Source: an uncultured Actinomycetospora sp.
GTDB taxonomy: Bacteria > Actinomycetota > Actinomycetes > Mycobacteriales > Pseudonocardiaceae
NCBI GenBank assembly: GCA_902805495.1
Contig: CADCTH010000111.1
Coordinates: 1-8,049, forward strand
Reading direction: 5' to 3'
DNA: 8,049 nt
Within the stretch, counting starts at the first letter, position 1. Each line of letters starts with the position of its first letter. The notes beneath the pieces were generated by a model, which was given only the letters and a program-made list of their open reading frames with translations, was not told the DNA's origin and did no database searches. A program made the translations under genes and the position numbers. Of the stretch, positions 1-5,839 are shown piece by piece.

Positions 1-459
1 CGCCCGACGCTCCCCCCGACCCCCCCCCCGACCCGCCCCCCGACCCCCACCCCGACCGACCCGGGCGCGTCGTCCGGCTCGTCCGCGCCGACGGCCGAGT
101 GGGGGCAGACGGCCGCCACTCCGGCCGCCACTCCGGCCGCCCTCCCGGAGGGCCTCGTGGGGTCGTGGAACGGCACCCAGACCGAGCCCGTGTCGGGACG
201 CAGCTTCCCGATCCGGATCGACCTGTCGCCGGGCGCGGTGGGCGAGGAGGTCGGGCAGATGGCGTTCTCCGTCTTCGACTGCCGGTTCGCGCTGTTCCTC
301 GCCGGCACCGCGCCGACCGTCGATCTCCAGGCCCGACCGGTCGCCGGTCCGTGCTCAGAGGGTCTCGTGCGCGCCACGGTCGAGGGGCCGGACCGGTTCT
401 CCTACGAGACCCGCGCCGGAGACCAGGTCGTCGCCCGCGGTGACGTCACCCGAGGCTGA
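1..459 (+). CDS. C-terminal part of a proline-rich-linker protein with a kinase-sensor-like extracellular domain (5' end outside window)
   Basis: The frame is open from the first base and ends at TGA 457-459, giving 152 visible residues; the true start lies upstream. Residues 1-50 are a Pro/Thr/Ala/Ser-rich linker of the type that separates a membrane anchor from an outside domain. Residues 51-152 form a compact domain beginning GLVGSW, with two cysteines (C94, C118) that could form a disulfide, alternating beta-strand-like segments, and a final short strand ending in TRG. This layout (G-x-W opening, two Cys, closing G-x-x-x-R) resembles the C-terminal extracellular domain found on many actinobacterial Ser/Thr protein kinases and some lipoproteins. 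No kinase motifs are visible because the upstream part is missing, so the kinase link is inference. It converges on the polymerase gene, with only two bases between the stop codons. Confidence 0.6.
   Translation, partial: RPTLPPTPPPTRPPTPTPTDPGASSGSSAPTAEWGQTAATPAATPAALPEGLVGSWNGTQTEPVSGRSFPIRIDLSPGAVGEEVGQMAFSVFDCRFALFLAGTAPTVDLQARPVAGPCSEGLVRATVEGPDRFSYETRAGDQVVARGDVTRG
111..146 (+). repeat. Three tandem copies of a 12-bp unit in the linker-coding part
   Basis: GGCCGCCACTCC occurs at 111-122 and 123-134 exactly, and a third, diverged copy (GGCCGCCCTCCC) is at 135-146. Being 12 bp long it keeps the frame and adds an Ala-Ala-Thr-Pro tetrapeptide per unit to the linker. Slippage could change linker length without breaking the gene. 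The run of C-rich triplets at 10-60 is similarly low in complexity. Confidence 0.7.
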
Positions 460-465
460 GCTCAG
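456..465. other. 10-bp palindrome holding both convergent stop codons
   Basis: CTGAGCTCAG is a perfect palindrome. The plus-strand gene stops at TGA 457-459 and the minus-strand polymerase gene at TGA 464-462, so each arm carries one stop. There is no room for a hairpin terminator between the genes, so transcripts of both probably run into the opposite gene before ending. Confidence 0.7.
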
Positions 466-1388
466 AGTCCGTCCCGGTCCGCCCACTCCAGGAGGGGCCA
501 CAGATCGAACACCGCGTCGTCGATCCCGGCGTGCAGGTCCCCGAGCTCGCCGAAGCGGCCCGGCATCGTCGCGAGGGTGAAGTCGCCGGGCTCGGCGTCG
601 TCGACCTCGTCCCACCGCAGGGGCGCCGACACCCGTCCCTCGGGGGTGCCGCGCACCGAGTAGGCCGAGGCGATCGTGTGGTCGCGGGTGTTCTGGTTGT
701 AGTCGATGAAGACCGTGTCCGGCTCGCGGTCCTTGCGCCACCACGCGGTGGAGACGAGGTCCGGAACCCGACGCTCGACCTCGCGGGCGAAGGCGTGCGC
801 GGCGCGACGCACCTCGGTGAACGAGTGCTCCGGGCGGATGCGGACGTAGACGTGCAGGCCCTTGCCGCCCGAGGTCTTGGGGAAGCCGACGGCGCCGAGC
901 TCGTCGAGGACCTCGTGCACGACGGCCGCGACCCGCCGGACCGTGGGGAACTCCACGCCGGGCATCGGGTCGAGGTCGATGCGCCACTCGTCGGGCGTCT
1001 CCACGTCGGCGGCCCGGGTGTTCCACGGGTGGAACTCGACGGTCGACATCTGCACGGCCCAGATCACGTCGGCGGGGCTCGCGACGCACAGCTCGTCGGC
1101 GGTGCGGTTGTAGCGGGGGAAGTGCACGCGCACCGTCGGCACCCAGTCGGGCGCGCCCTTGGGCAGGCGCTTCTGGTGCACCTTCTCGCCGTCGACGCCC
1201 GACGGGAAGCGGTGCATCATGCACGGCCGGTCGCGCAGCGCCCGCACGATGCCGTCGGCGACCGAGAGGTAGTAGTGGGCGAGGTCCAGTTTGGTTTCTC
1301 CCCGCGCGGAGAAGTACACCCTTCCCTGGTTGGTCAGCCGTACCGTCCTGCCGTCCACCTCGATCTCCGCAGCGTCGCTCCCGGCCAC
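462..1388 (-). CDS. Stand-alone LigD-family primase-polymerase (NHEJ polymerase domain, AEP superfamily)
   Basis: The product matches the polymerase domain of bacterial LigD, which fills and extends broken DNA ends, often with ribonucleotides, during Ku-dependent end joining. Counting from the upstream GTG at 1418, it shows the domain opening VDGRTVRLTNQGRVYF (21-36), the Lys/His-rich pocket MMHRFPSGVDGEKVHQKRLP (67-86), the metal-binding DLDP (D148, D150), the nucleotide-binding SGGKGLHVYV (183-192), and the third acidic residue in FIDYNQN (D239). All catalytic positions are present. No ligase or phosphoesterase domain is fused, and no ku gene is visible here, so it resembles the separate PolD proteins of mycobacteria. 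I chose GTG 1388 (308 aa): a TAGGTT -10-like box sits 8 bases upstream, and family similarity begins just after this point. GTG 1418 (318 aa) is the alternative, but its purine-rich stretch abuts the start. Confidence 0.9.
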   Translation of the reverse strand: MAGSDAAEIEVDGRTVRLTNQGRVYFSARGETKLDLAHYYLSVADGIVRALRDRPCMMHRFPSGVDGEKVHQKRLPKGAPDWVPTVRVHFPRYNRTADELCVASPADVIWAVQMSTVEFHPWNTRAADVETPDEWRIDLDPMPGVEFPTVRRVAAVVHEVLDELGAVGFPKTSGGKGLHVYVRIRPEHSFTEVRRAAHAFAREVERRVPDLVSTAWWRKDREPDTVFIDYNQNTRDHTIASAYSVRGTPEGRVSAPLRWDEVDDAEPGDFTLATMPGRFGELGDLHAGIDDAVFDLWPLLEWADRDGL

Positions 1389-1396
1389 GGCCCGAG

Positions 1397-1402
1397 AACC
1401 TA
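1397..1402 (-). promoter_or_regulatory. Possible -10 box (TAGGTT) for a leaderless polymerase transcript
   Basis: On the minus strand TAGGTT fits the actinobacterial TANNNT -10 pattern. Eight bases separate it from GTG 1388, the spacing expected when transcription starts at or next to the start codon. No convincing -35 element is visible. The same octamer GGTAGGTT recurs on the minus strand upstream of the DUF2631 gene. Confidence 0.35.
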
Positions 1403-1441
1403 CCCCTGCGGACGGCACCTCCCCGATCCGAACGGAGCCCC

Positions 1442-2824
1442 ATGAGCAAGCGGATGGTCGTCATCGGTGGCGACGCGACCGGGATGTCCGCGGCCTCCAC
1501 CGCCCTGCGCCACTCCGCGGAGGGGGAGCTCGAGGTGGTCGTGCTCGAGCGCGGCCACTACACGTCGTACTCGGCCTGCGGGATCCCGTACTGGATCTCC
1601 GGCCACGTTCCCGACGGCGACCAGCTGATCGCCCGCACGCCCGAGCAGCACCGCGAGGCCGGCATCGACGTGCGGATGCGCACCGAGGTCACCGCGATCG
1701 ACCTGGAGAAGCAGTCGGTCGGCGTGCGCGGCGTCGACGACGGCGACACCTACGAGCTCGGCTACGACGAGCTCGTCATCGCCACCGGCGCGGTGCCGAC
1801 CGTGCCGCCGCTGGAGGGCTCCGACGCGCGGGGCATCTTCGGGGTCCAGACGCTGGAGCAGGGCGAGGAGATCGTCAAGGACCTCGCCGACGGCGACCGT
1901 CGCCGCGCCGTGGTCGTCGGCGCCGGCTACATCGGCGTCGAGATGGCCGAGGCGATGGTGGTGCGCGGGCTCGAGACCACGGTCGTGGACCAGGCGTCCG
2001 AACCCTTCACCCAGGTCGACCCGGACATGGGCGCGCTGATCCGCGAGGCCATGGAGGGCATGGGGATGACCGTGCTCACCGGGGTCTCCGTCGACGGGTT
2101 CGACGTCGGCGAGGACGGGCGCGTGCGGGCGGTGCGCGCCGGCGACACGGTGCTGCCGGCGGACATCGTCATCGTCGGTCTGGGGGTCAAGCCGAACGCC
2201 CAGCTGGCCGCCGACGCCGGCCTGACCATCGGGCCGTCGGGCGGGATCGTCACCGACGCCCGGATGCGGGCCGCGCCGAACGTGTGGGCCGGCGGCGACT
2301 GCGTCGAGGTGCACCACCGCCTCTCGGGCCAGAACGTGCACATCCCGTTGGGCACCCACGCCAACAAGCACGGCCGCATCATCGGGACGAACGTCGCGGG
2401 CGGCTACGGCGCCTTCCCCGGCATCATCGGCACCGCGATCAGCAAGGTCTGCAGCCTCGAGATCGGGGTGACCGGTCTGGGCGAGACCGAGGCCGACGCC
2501 GTCGGCTTCGGGTACGTCACCGCCACCGTCGAGTCGACGACCACCGCGGGCTACTGGCCGGAGGCCGAGGAGATGACGGTCAAGGTGCTCGCCGAGCAGC
2601 GCACCGGCCGGCTGCTCGGCGCCCAGATCGTCGGGCGCGCCGGCTCGGGCAAGCGCATCGACGTCTTCGCCACCGCGATCTGGAACGGGATGACGGTGGA
2701 GGAGATGACGTTCATGGACCTCTCCTACGCCCCGCCCTTCTCGCCGGTCTGGGACGCGGTGCTCGTCGCCGCCCGCAAGGCGGCCAAGGAGGTCCAGGGC
2801 GAGATCCCGGCCTCGCCGGTGTAG
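1442..2824 (+). CDS. FAD-dependent pyridine nucleotide-disulfide oxidoreductase, CoA-disulfide reductase/NADH oxidase type
   Basis: The 460-aa flavoprotein has the usual length and order of the single-cysteine reductase family. An N-terminal FAD-binding fold starts MVVIGGDATGMSAA (5-18), with GGDATG in place of the standard GxGxxG. The redox cysteine C46 lies in YSACGIPYWI, matching the CoA-disulfide reductase active-site pattern. The NAD(P)H-binding motif is VVGAGYIGVEMAE (158-170), the second FAD motif WAGGDC is at 282-287, and the C-terminal dimer domain holds GYWP (370-373) and YAPPFSPVWD (429-438). Tyrosines Y371 and Y429 fall where CoADR uses tyrosines near the substrate. Family members reduce CoA disulfide, persulfides/polysulfide or oxygen; which applies here cannot be told. 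GGAG lies 4 bases before the ATG. The gene is divergent from the polymerase gene with a very short gap, and a strong palindrome begins 7 bases after its stop. Confidence 0.88.
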   Translation: MSKRMVVIGGDATGMSAASTALRHSAEGELEVVVLERGHYTSYSACGIPYWISGHVPDGDQLIARTPEQHREAGIDVRMRTEVTAIDLEKQSVGVRGVDDGDTYELGYDELVIATGAVPTVPPLEGSDARGIFGVQTLEQGEEIVKDLADGDRRRAVVVGAGYIGVEMAEAMVVRGLETTVVDQASEPFTQVDPDMGALIREAMEGMGMTVLTGVSVDGFDVGEDGRVRAVRAGDTVLPADIVIVGLGVKPNAQLAADAGLTIGPSGGIVTDARMRAAPNVWAGGDCVEVHHRLSGQNVHIPLGTHANKHGRIIGTNVAGGYGAFPGIIGTAISKVCSLEIGVTGLGETEADAVGFGYVTATVESTTTAGYWPEAEEMTVKVLAEQRTGRLLGAQIVGRAGSGKRIDVFATAIWNGMTVEEMTFMDLSYAPPFSPVWDAVLVAARKAAKEVQGEIPASPV

Positions 2825-2830
2825 CCCCAC

Positions 2831-2870
2831 GTGAGCACTTTCCGCCCTCATAGGGGCGGAAAGTGCTCAC
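2831..2870. repeat. 40-bp palindromic repeat, copy 1 (possible terminator)
   Basis: Two perfect 17-bp arms (2831-2847 and 2854-2870) surround a 6-base loop TCATAG. The outer ends read GTGAGC...GCTCAC. It starts 7 bases after the flavoprotein stop, so in RNA it would make a very stable hairpin in terminator position, though no run of U follows. It matches the copy at 3871-3910 at 36 of 40 positions; three of the four differences are in or beside the loop. Such conservation between two distant sites points to a dispersed repeat family rather than two separately evolved terminators. Confidence 0.93.
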
Positions 2871-2917
2871 AGGCCACCGGAGGGAGCCGCAGGCCACCTC
2901 GCTGCGTCGAACCAGGC

Positions 2918-3874
2918 ATGGACGACCTGGACCTGGACGCCTGGCGGGCCCTTCGTCGGGACCAGCATGACGTCGTGACGGCCGAGGAGCTGTACCGGCG
3001 GGGCTTCACGGCGCGGGGCATCGAGGCGCAGGTCCGCGCGGGACGGTGGCAGCGGCTGCACCGCGGTGTCTACGTCCTGCACAACGGGCCCGTCCCGTCC
3101 GCGGCGAGACAGCTCGGCGCGATCCTCGCCTGTCGCAGCGGTGCCCTGCTCAGCCACGAGACCGCGGGGGAGCTGTGGCACATGGTGCCGGTCGCCGAGG
3201 ACCGGCCGGTCCACGTGACGGTCGCCTACGGCAACTCCGCGGTCCGTGCTGACGGGCTGCGGCTCCACCGGTCACGCGCCTTCGCCCACATCGCGGCAGA
3301 GGACGTGGTGCCGCCGCGCACCGATCGCGTGCACACCCTGCTGGACCTCGCCGTCGGTGCACCCGATGCCGAGGGCGCCACGCGCCTCGTGAACGAGCTC
3401 GCGGTCGCCCACCGCATCCACGCGACGACGCTCGAGGTGGCCGCGCAACGACGCCCCCCGCGGCGCCACGCCCGGGCCGTGGCCGACGCCGTCGATCTGC
3501 TCCGCGGTGGCATCGAGTCGCTCCTCGAGCTGCGGTACCGGGACGACGTGGAACGCGCACACGCGCTGCCGATCGGAGCTCGCCAGCAGCCGGTCCTGGT
3601 CGACGGATGCCGACGGTTCGAGGACGTCGTCTACGACATGCCGGCGGGTCGCGCGATCGTCCGCCTCGACGGCTTCTGGTCCCACGCCGACAAGCTCACG
3701 GCGATGACGGATCGGCGACGGGCAGTCGCCGCGGTCCTGAGCTCGTCGGCCGCGTTGCCCTACGGCTGGTCCGAGGTCACGACCGCGCCCTGCCGCACCG
3801 CGCGCGAGGTCGAGGCGGTGCTCCGCACGATCGGCTGGACCGGGCCCTCCCGTCACTGCCCCCGGTGCCTGTGA
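2918..3874 (+). CDS. AbiEi-type winged-helix protein with DUF559/Vsr-like nuclease-fold C-terminus
   Basis: The predicted protein has 318 residues. Residues 10-55 (AWRALRRDQHDVVTAEEL...WQRLHRGVYVL) match the AbiEi antitoxin N-terminal winged helix. Residues 65-145 continue the AbiEi-like core, with LSHETAGELW and the LLDLA that follows a conserved arginine region. Residues 198-318 resemble the PD-(D/E)XK-like domain of orphan actinobacterial relatives: GIESLLE, then VVYDMPAGRAIVRLDG (D240, D251), ALPYGWSEV, PC (292), GW (306-307) and a terminal CPRC. Relatives as I recall them have VELDG where this one has VRLDG (R249), which would remove an acidic catalytic position. No AbiEii toxin partner is adjacent. 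ATG 2918 was chosen because the family N-terminus starts there; the frame stays open back to GTG 2831 inside the repeat, but those 29 codons look like read-through of repeat and spacer. No clear ribosome site is seen. Its stop TGA 3872-3874 lies in palindrome copy 2. Confidence 0.8.
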   Translation: MDDLDLDAWRALRRDQHDVVTAEELYRRGFTARGIEAQVRAGRWQRLHRGVYVLHNGPVPSAARQLGAILACRSGALLSHETAGELWHMVPVAEDRPVHVTVAYGNSAVRADGLRLHRSRAFAHIAAEDVVPPRTDRVHTLLDLAVGAPDAEGATRLVNELAVAHRIHATTLEVAAQRRPPRRHARAVADAVDLLRGGIESLLELRYRDDVERAHALPIGARQQPVLVDGCRRFEDVVYDMPAGRAIVRLDGFWSHADKLTAMTDRRRAVAAVLSSSAALPYGWSEVTTAPCRTAREVEAVLRTIGWTGPSRHCPRCL

Positions 3875-3910
3875 GCACTTTCCGCCCCTACAGGGGCGGA
3901 AAGCGCTCAC
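3871..3910. repeat. 40-bp palindromic repeat, copy 2, between convergent reading frames
   Basis: Arms of 18 bp (3871-3888 and 3893-3910) surround a 4-base loop TACA, with one mismatch (A3877 against C3904). Read as RNA from the minus strand the mismatch becomes a G-U pair, while from the plus strand it is A-C, so the hairpin is slightly stronger in the minus direction. Each end begins GTGAGC. In the plus frame its TGA ends the AbiEi-like gene (3872-3874), and on the minus strand its TGA ends the permease fragment (3909-3907). It may act as a two-way terminator between convergent genes. Confidence 0.93.
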
Positions 3911-4114
3911 GTCAGCCGACGTGGACGGCCGGGCGGCGGTCGCGGTCGGGCCTCGTGGGCCTCGCGGACGATGCGGCGCGCGGTCTTGTCGAGGTGCACC
4001 GCGCTGATCCGCAGCTCGGTGCTGCGCAACGCCCGCGACGCGAACGACACCACGAAGATCGCCCAGCACGAACAGCAGGCCGACCTTGAGGCCCTCCGGG
4101 CGACCGTTACCGGC
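3907..4114 (-). pseudogene. Frameshifted fragment resembling the C-terminal region of an APC-type permease
   Basis: Reading the minus strand from about 4114, one frame gives GNGRPEGLKVGLLFVL, and the next frame continues AIFVVSFASRALRSTELRIS and then AVHLDKTARRIVREAHE before TGA 3909-3907. Joined, this makes a hydrophobic membrane segment followed by a basic/acidic tail, a pattern I recognise from the last membrane helix and start of the cytoplasmic tail of actinobacterial APC-family amino-acid permeases. The frames join if one G of the GGG run at 4062-4064 is removed. There is no start codon or upstream membrane region: the first frame meets the stop of the DUF2631 gene at 4142-4144. The final residues (PRPPPGRPRRLT) no longer look like the family. 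A sequencing error could explain the frameshift but not the missing remainder. The family assignment rests on pattern memory. Confidence 0.45.
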
Positions 4115-4141
4115 CCTCCGGAGGAGCGACCGGCGGCGCGC

Positions 4142-4444
4142 TCACCGCCGCCAGGACGTCCGCGAGCGGATGATCGCTCCCAACGAGAGGGCGAAGAAGC
4201 CCGCGGCCAGGACCACGAGCCAGATGTCCTCCTGGGCGCCCTCGTGGTTGCCCCAGAGCATCACCAGCAGGATCGCCGCGACGAGGAAGCCGGACAGGCG
4301 CGCGACCTTCGGGTAGTGGCCGTGCCAACCCCACTCGACCGAGGGCTCGTCGTCGGACGACACGCCGTTCACCATCACACCGGTGTCGTCGCGGTGCGCG
4401 ACACCGCCGTCGTGTCGCCGCCTGGCTGGGCTGTTCGAGGCCAC
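4142..4444 (-). CDS. DUF2631 small membrane protein
   Basis: The 100-aa product has a polar N-terminus, the signature DDEPSVEWGWHG (31-42), and two hydrophobic segments at about 51-65 and 74-92 joined by GNHEGAQED. It ends in a basic tail, RSRTSWRR. The EPS-EWGWHG motif followed by two membrane helices and a closing arginine pair is typical of DUF2631, an actinobacterial family of unknown function often found beside dxr, as here. GTG 4444 was chosen because AGGAG (4455-4451) lies 6 bases upstream. The internal ATG at 4375 would give 77 residues and keeps the whole conserved part, but has no comparable ribosome site. It is transcribed away from dxr. Its 3' side faces the permease fragment, not a working gene. 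Confidence 0.85.
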   Translation of the reverse strand: MASNSPARRRHDGGVAHRDDTGVMVNGVSSDDEPSVEWGWHGHYPKVARLSGFLVAAILLVMLWGNHEGAQEDIWLVVLAAGFFALSLGAIIRSRTSWRR

Positions 4445-4482
4445 GAAGGACTCCTGGGATTCGCGGTCGGACGGGCGCGCCC

Positions 4483-4488
4483 AACCTA
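4483..4488 (-). promoter_or_regulatory. Possible -10 box (TAGGTT) for the DUF2631 gene
   Basis: TAGGTT on the minus strand fits TANNNT and lies in the 79-bp gap between the divergent DUF2631 and dxr genes. It would place the transcript start near 4476 and leave a leader of about 30 bases that contains the AGGAG site. No clear -35 hexamer is seen, and no comparable box was recognised for dxr. Confidence 0.3.
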
Positions 4489-4523
4489 CCGCGAGTGGCG
4501 CGCGCCCGTGATGATGAGCCGCG

Positions 4524-5711
4524 ATGAGCACACCCACCGGGCCGCCCGCACCGCGCCGGCTCGTCCTGCTGGGGTCGACGGGGTCGGTCGGGACCCAGGC
4601 GCTCGACCTCGTGCGCGCCCACCCCGACCGCTTCGTCGTCACCGCCCTCGCCGCCGGCGGCGGGCGGCCCGACCTGCTCGCCCAGCAGGCCGTCGAGTTC
4701 GGGGTGACGACGGTGGCGGTCGCGGAGCCCGCCGCCGCCGAGGACCTGCGCGGGCGCCTCGGCCGGCACGTCGAGCTGCTCGTCGGCGAGCACGCCGCGG
4801 CCGAGCTCGCCGGGGCCGGGGCCGACCTCGTGCTCAACGCGATGGACGGCTCGCGGGGCCTCGCGCCCACCCTGGCCGCGCTCGCCGCGGGCTCGACGCT
4901 GGCGCTGGCGAACAAGGAGTCGCTGATCGCCGGCGGCCCGCTCGTGCTGCTCGCGGCGGCGCCGGGCCAGATCGTGCCCGTCGACTCGGAGCACTCGGCG
5001 CTGGCGCAGTGCCTGCGCGGCGGCCACCCCGAGGAGGTCGCGCGCCTGGTGCTCACCGCCTCCGGCGGCCCGTTCCGCGGGCGCACGCGCGACGAGCTCG
5101 CCGGCGTCACCGTCGCCGACGCCCTGGCGCACCCCACCTGGGCGATGGGCCCGGTGGTGACGCTGAACTCGTCGACGCTGGTCAACAAGGGCCTCGAGCT
5201 CATCGAGGCGCACCTGCTCTTCGGCGTCCCGTACGAGCGCATCGACGTCACCGTCCACCCGCAGTCGATGATCCACTCGATGGTGACGTTCACCGACGGC
5301 GCGACGCTCGCCCAGATCAGCCCGCCGGACATGCACGTGCCCATCGCCCTGGCGCTCGCGTGGCCCGACCGCCTGGCCGGGGCCGGGCGCCCGGAGACGT
5401 TCACCGACCCGACGTCCTGGACCTTCGAGCCCGTCGACACGGCGACCTTCCCCGCGCTCGACCTCGCCCGCGCCGCGGGCCGCGGGGGCGGCTGCCTCCC
5501 GGCGGTGTTCAACGCCGCCAACGAGGAGGCCGTCGCGGCGTTCCTGGCCGGGCGCTGCGCGTGGACCGGGATCGACGCGACGCTCGCCGCCGTGCTCGAC
5601 GCCGCGGCGGAGCGGGCGGCCGACCCCCGCGACGTCGACGACGTGCACGCCGCCGAGGCGTGGGCGCGGCGGACCGCGGGGGAGCGGCTGCGGGCCGTGG
5701 CCGCGGGCTGA
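4524..5711 (+). CDS. dxr: 1-deoxy-D-xylulose 5-phosphate reductoisomerase (DXR, IspC)
   Basis: This enzyme converts 1-deoxy-D-xylulose 5-phosphate to 2-C-methyl-D-erythritol 4-phosphate using NADPH and a divalent metal, the committed step of the MEP isoprenoid pathway in the cytosol. The 395-aa sequence has the NADPH motif GSTGSVGTQALDLV (17-30), LALANKESL (126-134), the metal-site VDSEHSA (D154, E156), SGGPFR (180-185), the flexible-loop HPTWAMGP with H203 and W206, and NSSTLVNKGLELIEAHLLFG with N221, K222 and E225. It also has VHPQSMIHSM and FNAANEEAV (329-337). All active-site residues I know for the family are present, and the length is normal. An in-frame stop at 4515-4517 makes ATG 4524 the first possible start. 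No strong ribosome site precedes it. It is followed by rip after 128 bp. Confidence 0.97.
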   Translation: MSTPTGPPAPRRLVLLGSTGSVGTQALDLVRAHPDRFVVTALAAGGGRPDLLAQQAVEFGVTTVAVAEPAAAEDLRGRLGRHVELLVGEHAAAELAGAGADLVLNAMDGSRGLAPTLAALAAGSTLALANKESLIAGGPLVLLAAAPGQIVPVDSEHSALAQCLRGGHPEEVARLVLTASGGPFRGRTRDELAGVTVADALAHPTWAMGPVVTLNSSTLVNKGLELIEAHLLFGVPYERIDVTVHPQSMIHSMVTFTDGATLAQISPPDMHVPIALALAWPDRLAGAGRPETFTDPTSWTFEPVDTATFPALDLARAAGRGGGCLPAVFNAANEEAVAAFLAGRCAWTGIDATLAAVLDAAAERAADPRDVDDVHAAEAWARRTAGERLRAVAAG

Positions 5712-5787
5712 GCCGACGACTTCGCCGGAACAGCCACCACGAGGCCGGTGAGCTCCCTACCGTCCCGTGACGAGCGGCCCTGACCGC

Positions 5788-5810
5788 TGCCCCGGGCCGC
5801 ACACGGGGCA
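5788..5810 (+). terminator. Short hairpin after dxr
   Basis: TGCCCCG (5788-5794) and CGGGGCA (5804-5810) form a perfect 7-bp stem with a 9-base loop, in the 128-bp gap between dxr and rip. There is no T-run after it. It could lower read-through from dxr ahead of the possible rip promoter, but a stem this short can arise by chance in GC-rich DNA. The rest of the gap (5712-5787) shows nothing else I can support. Confidence 0.3.
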
Positions 5811-5825
5811 CACCGGCGTCGGGAC

Positions 5826-5831
5826 TACCGT
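5826..5831 (+). promoter_or_regulatory. Possible -10 box (TACCGT) for a leaderless rip transcript
   Basis: TACCGT fits TANNNT and is 8 bases from GTG 5840, the same spacing as the box before the polymerase gene. No ribosome binding site lies between it and the start, as expected for a leaderless message. No clear -35 hexamer was found. Confidence 0.35.
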
Positions 5832-5839
5832 CTCCCGGC

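Noticed and set aside
355..1500. Long minus-strand frame overlapping the polymerase gene in another phase
   Set aside because: It is arginine/glycine-rich low-complexity sequence with no family motifs, as produced by reading GC-rich coding DNA out of phase; the overlapping frame has all polymerase motifs.
1291..2853. Long plus-strand frame of 520 codons over the flavoprotein gene
   Set aside because: Composition is Arg/Gly/Ala-dominated without domains, while the neighbouring phase encodes a complete flavoprotein.
2831..2917. GTG inside palindrome copy 1 as start of the AbiEi-like gene
   Set aside because: The extra 29 residues are encoded by the repeat and spacer and precede the normal family N-terminus; ATG 2918 fits better, although no strong ribosome site is seen for either.
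2831..3910. CRISPR array or insertion sequence
   Set aside because: There are only two repeat copies about 1 kb apart with a gene between them, and no transposase, DDE motif or target-site duplication was recognised.
3911..4141. Plus-strand frames running from the AbiEi-like gene end towards dxr
   Set aside because: No motif, ribosome site or plausible composition; the minus strand here carries the more convincing permease relic.
4107..5648. Long minus-strand frames antisense to dxr
   Set aside because: They are out-of-phase readings of dxr; only the part at 4142-4444 has real protein features (DUF2631).
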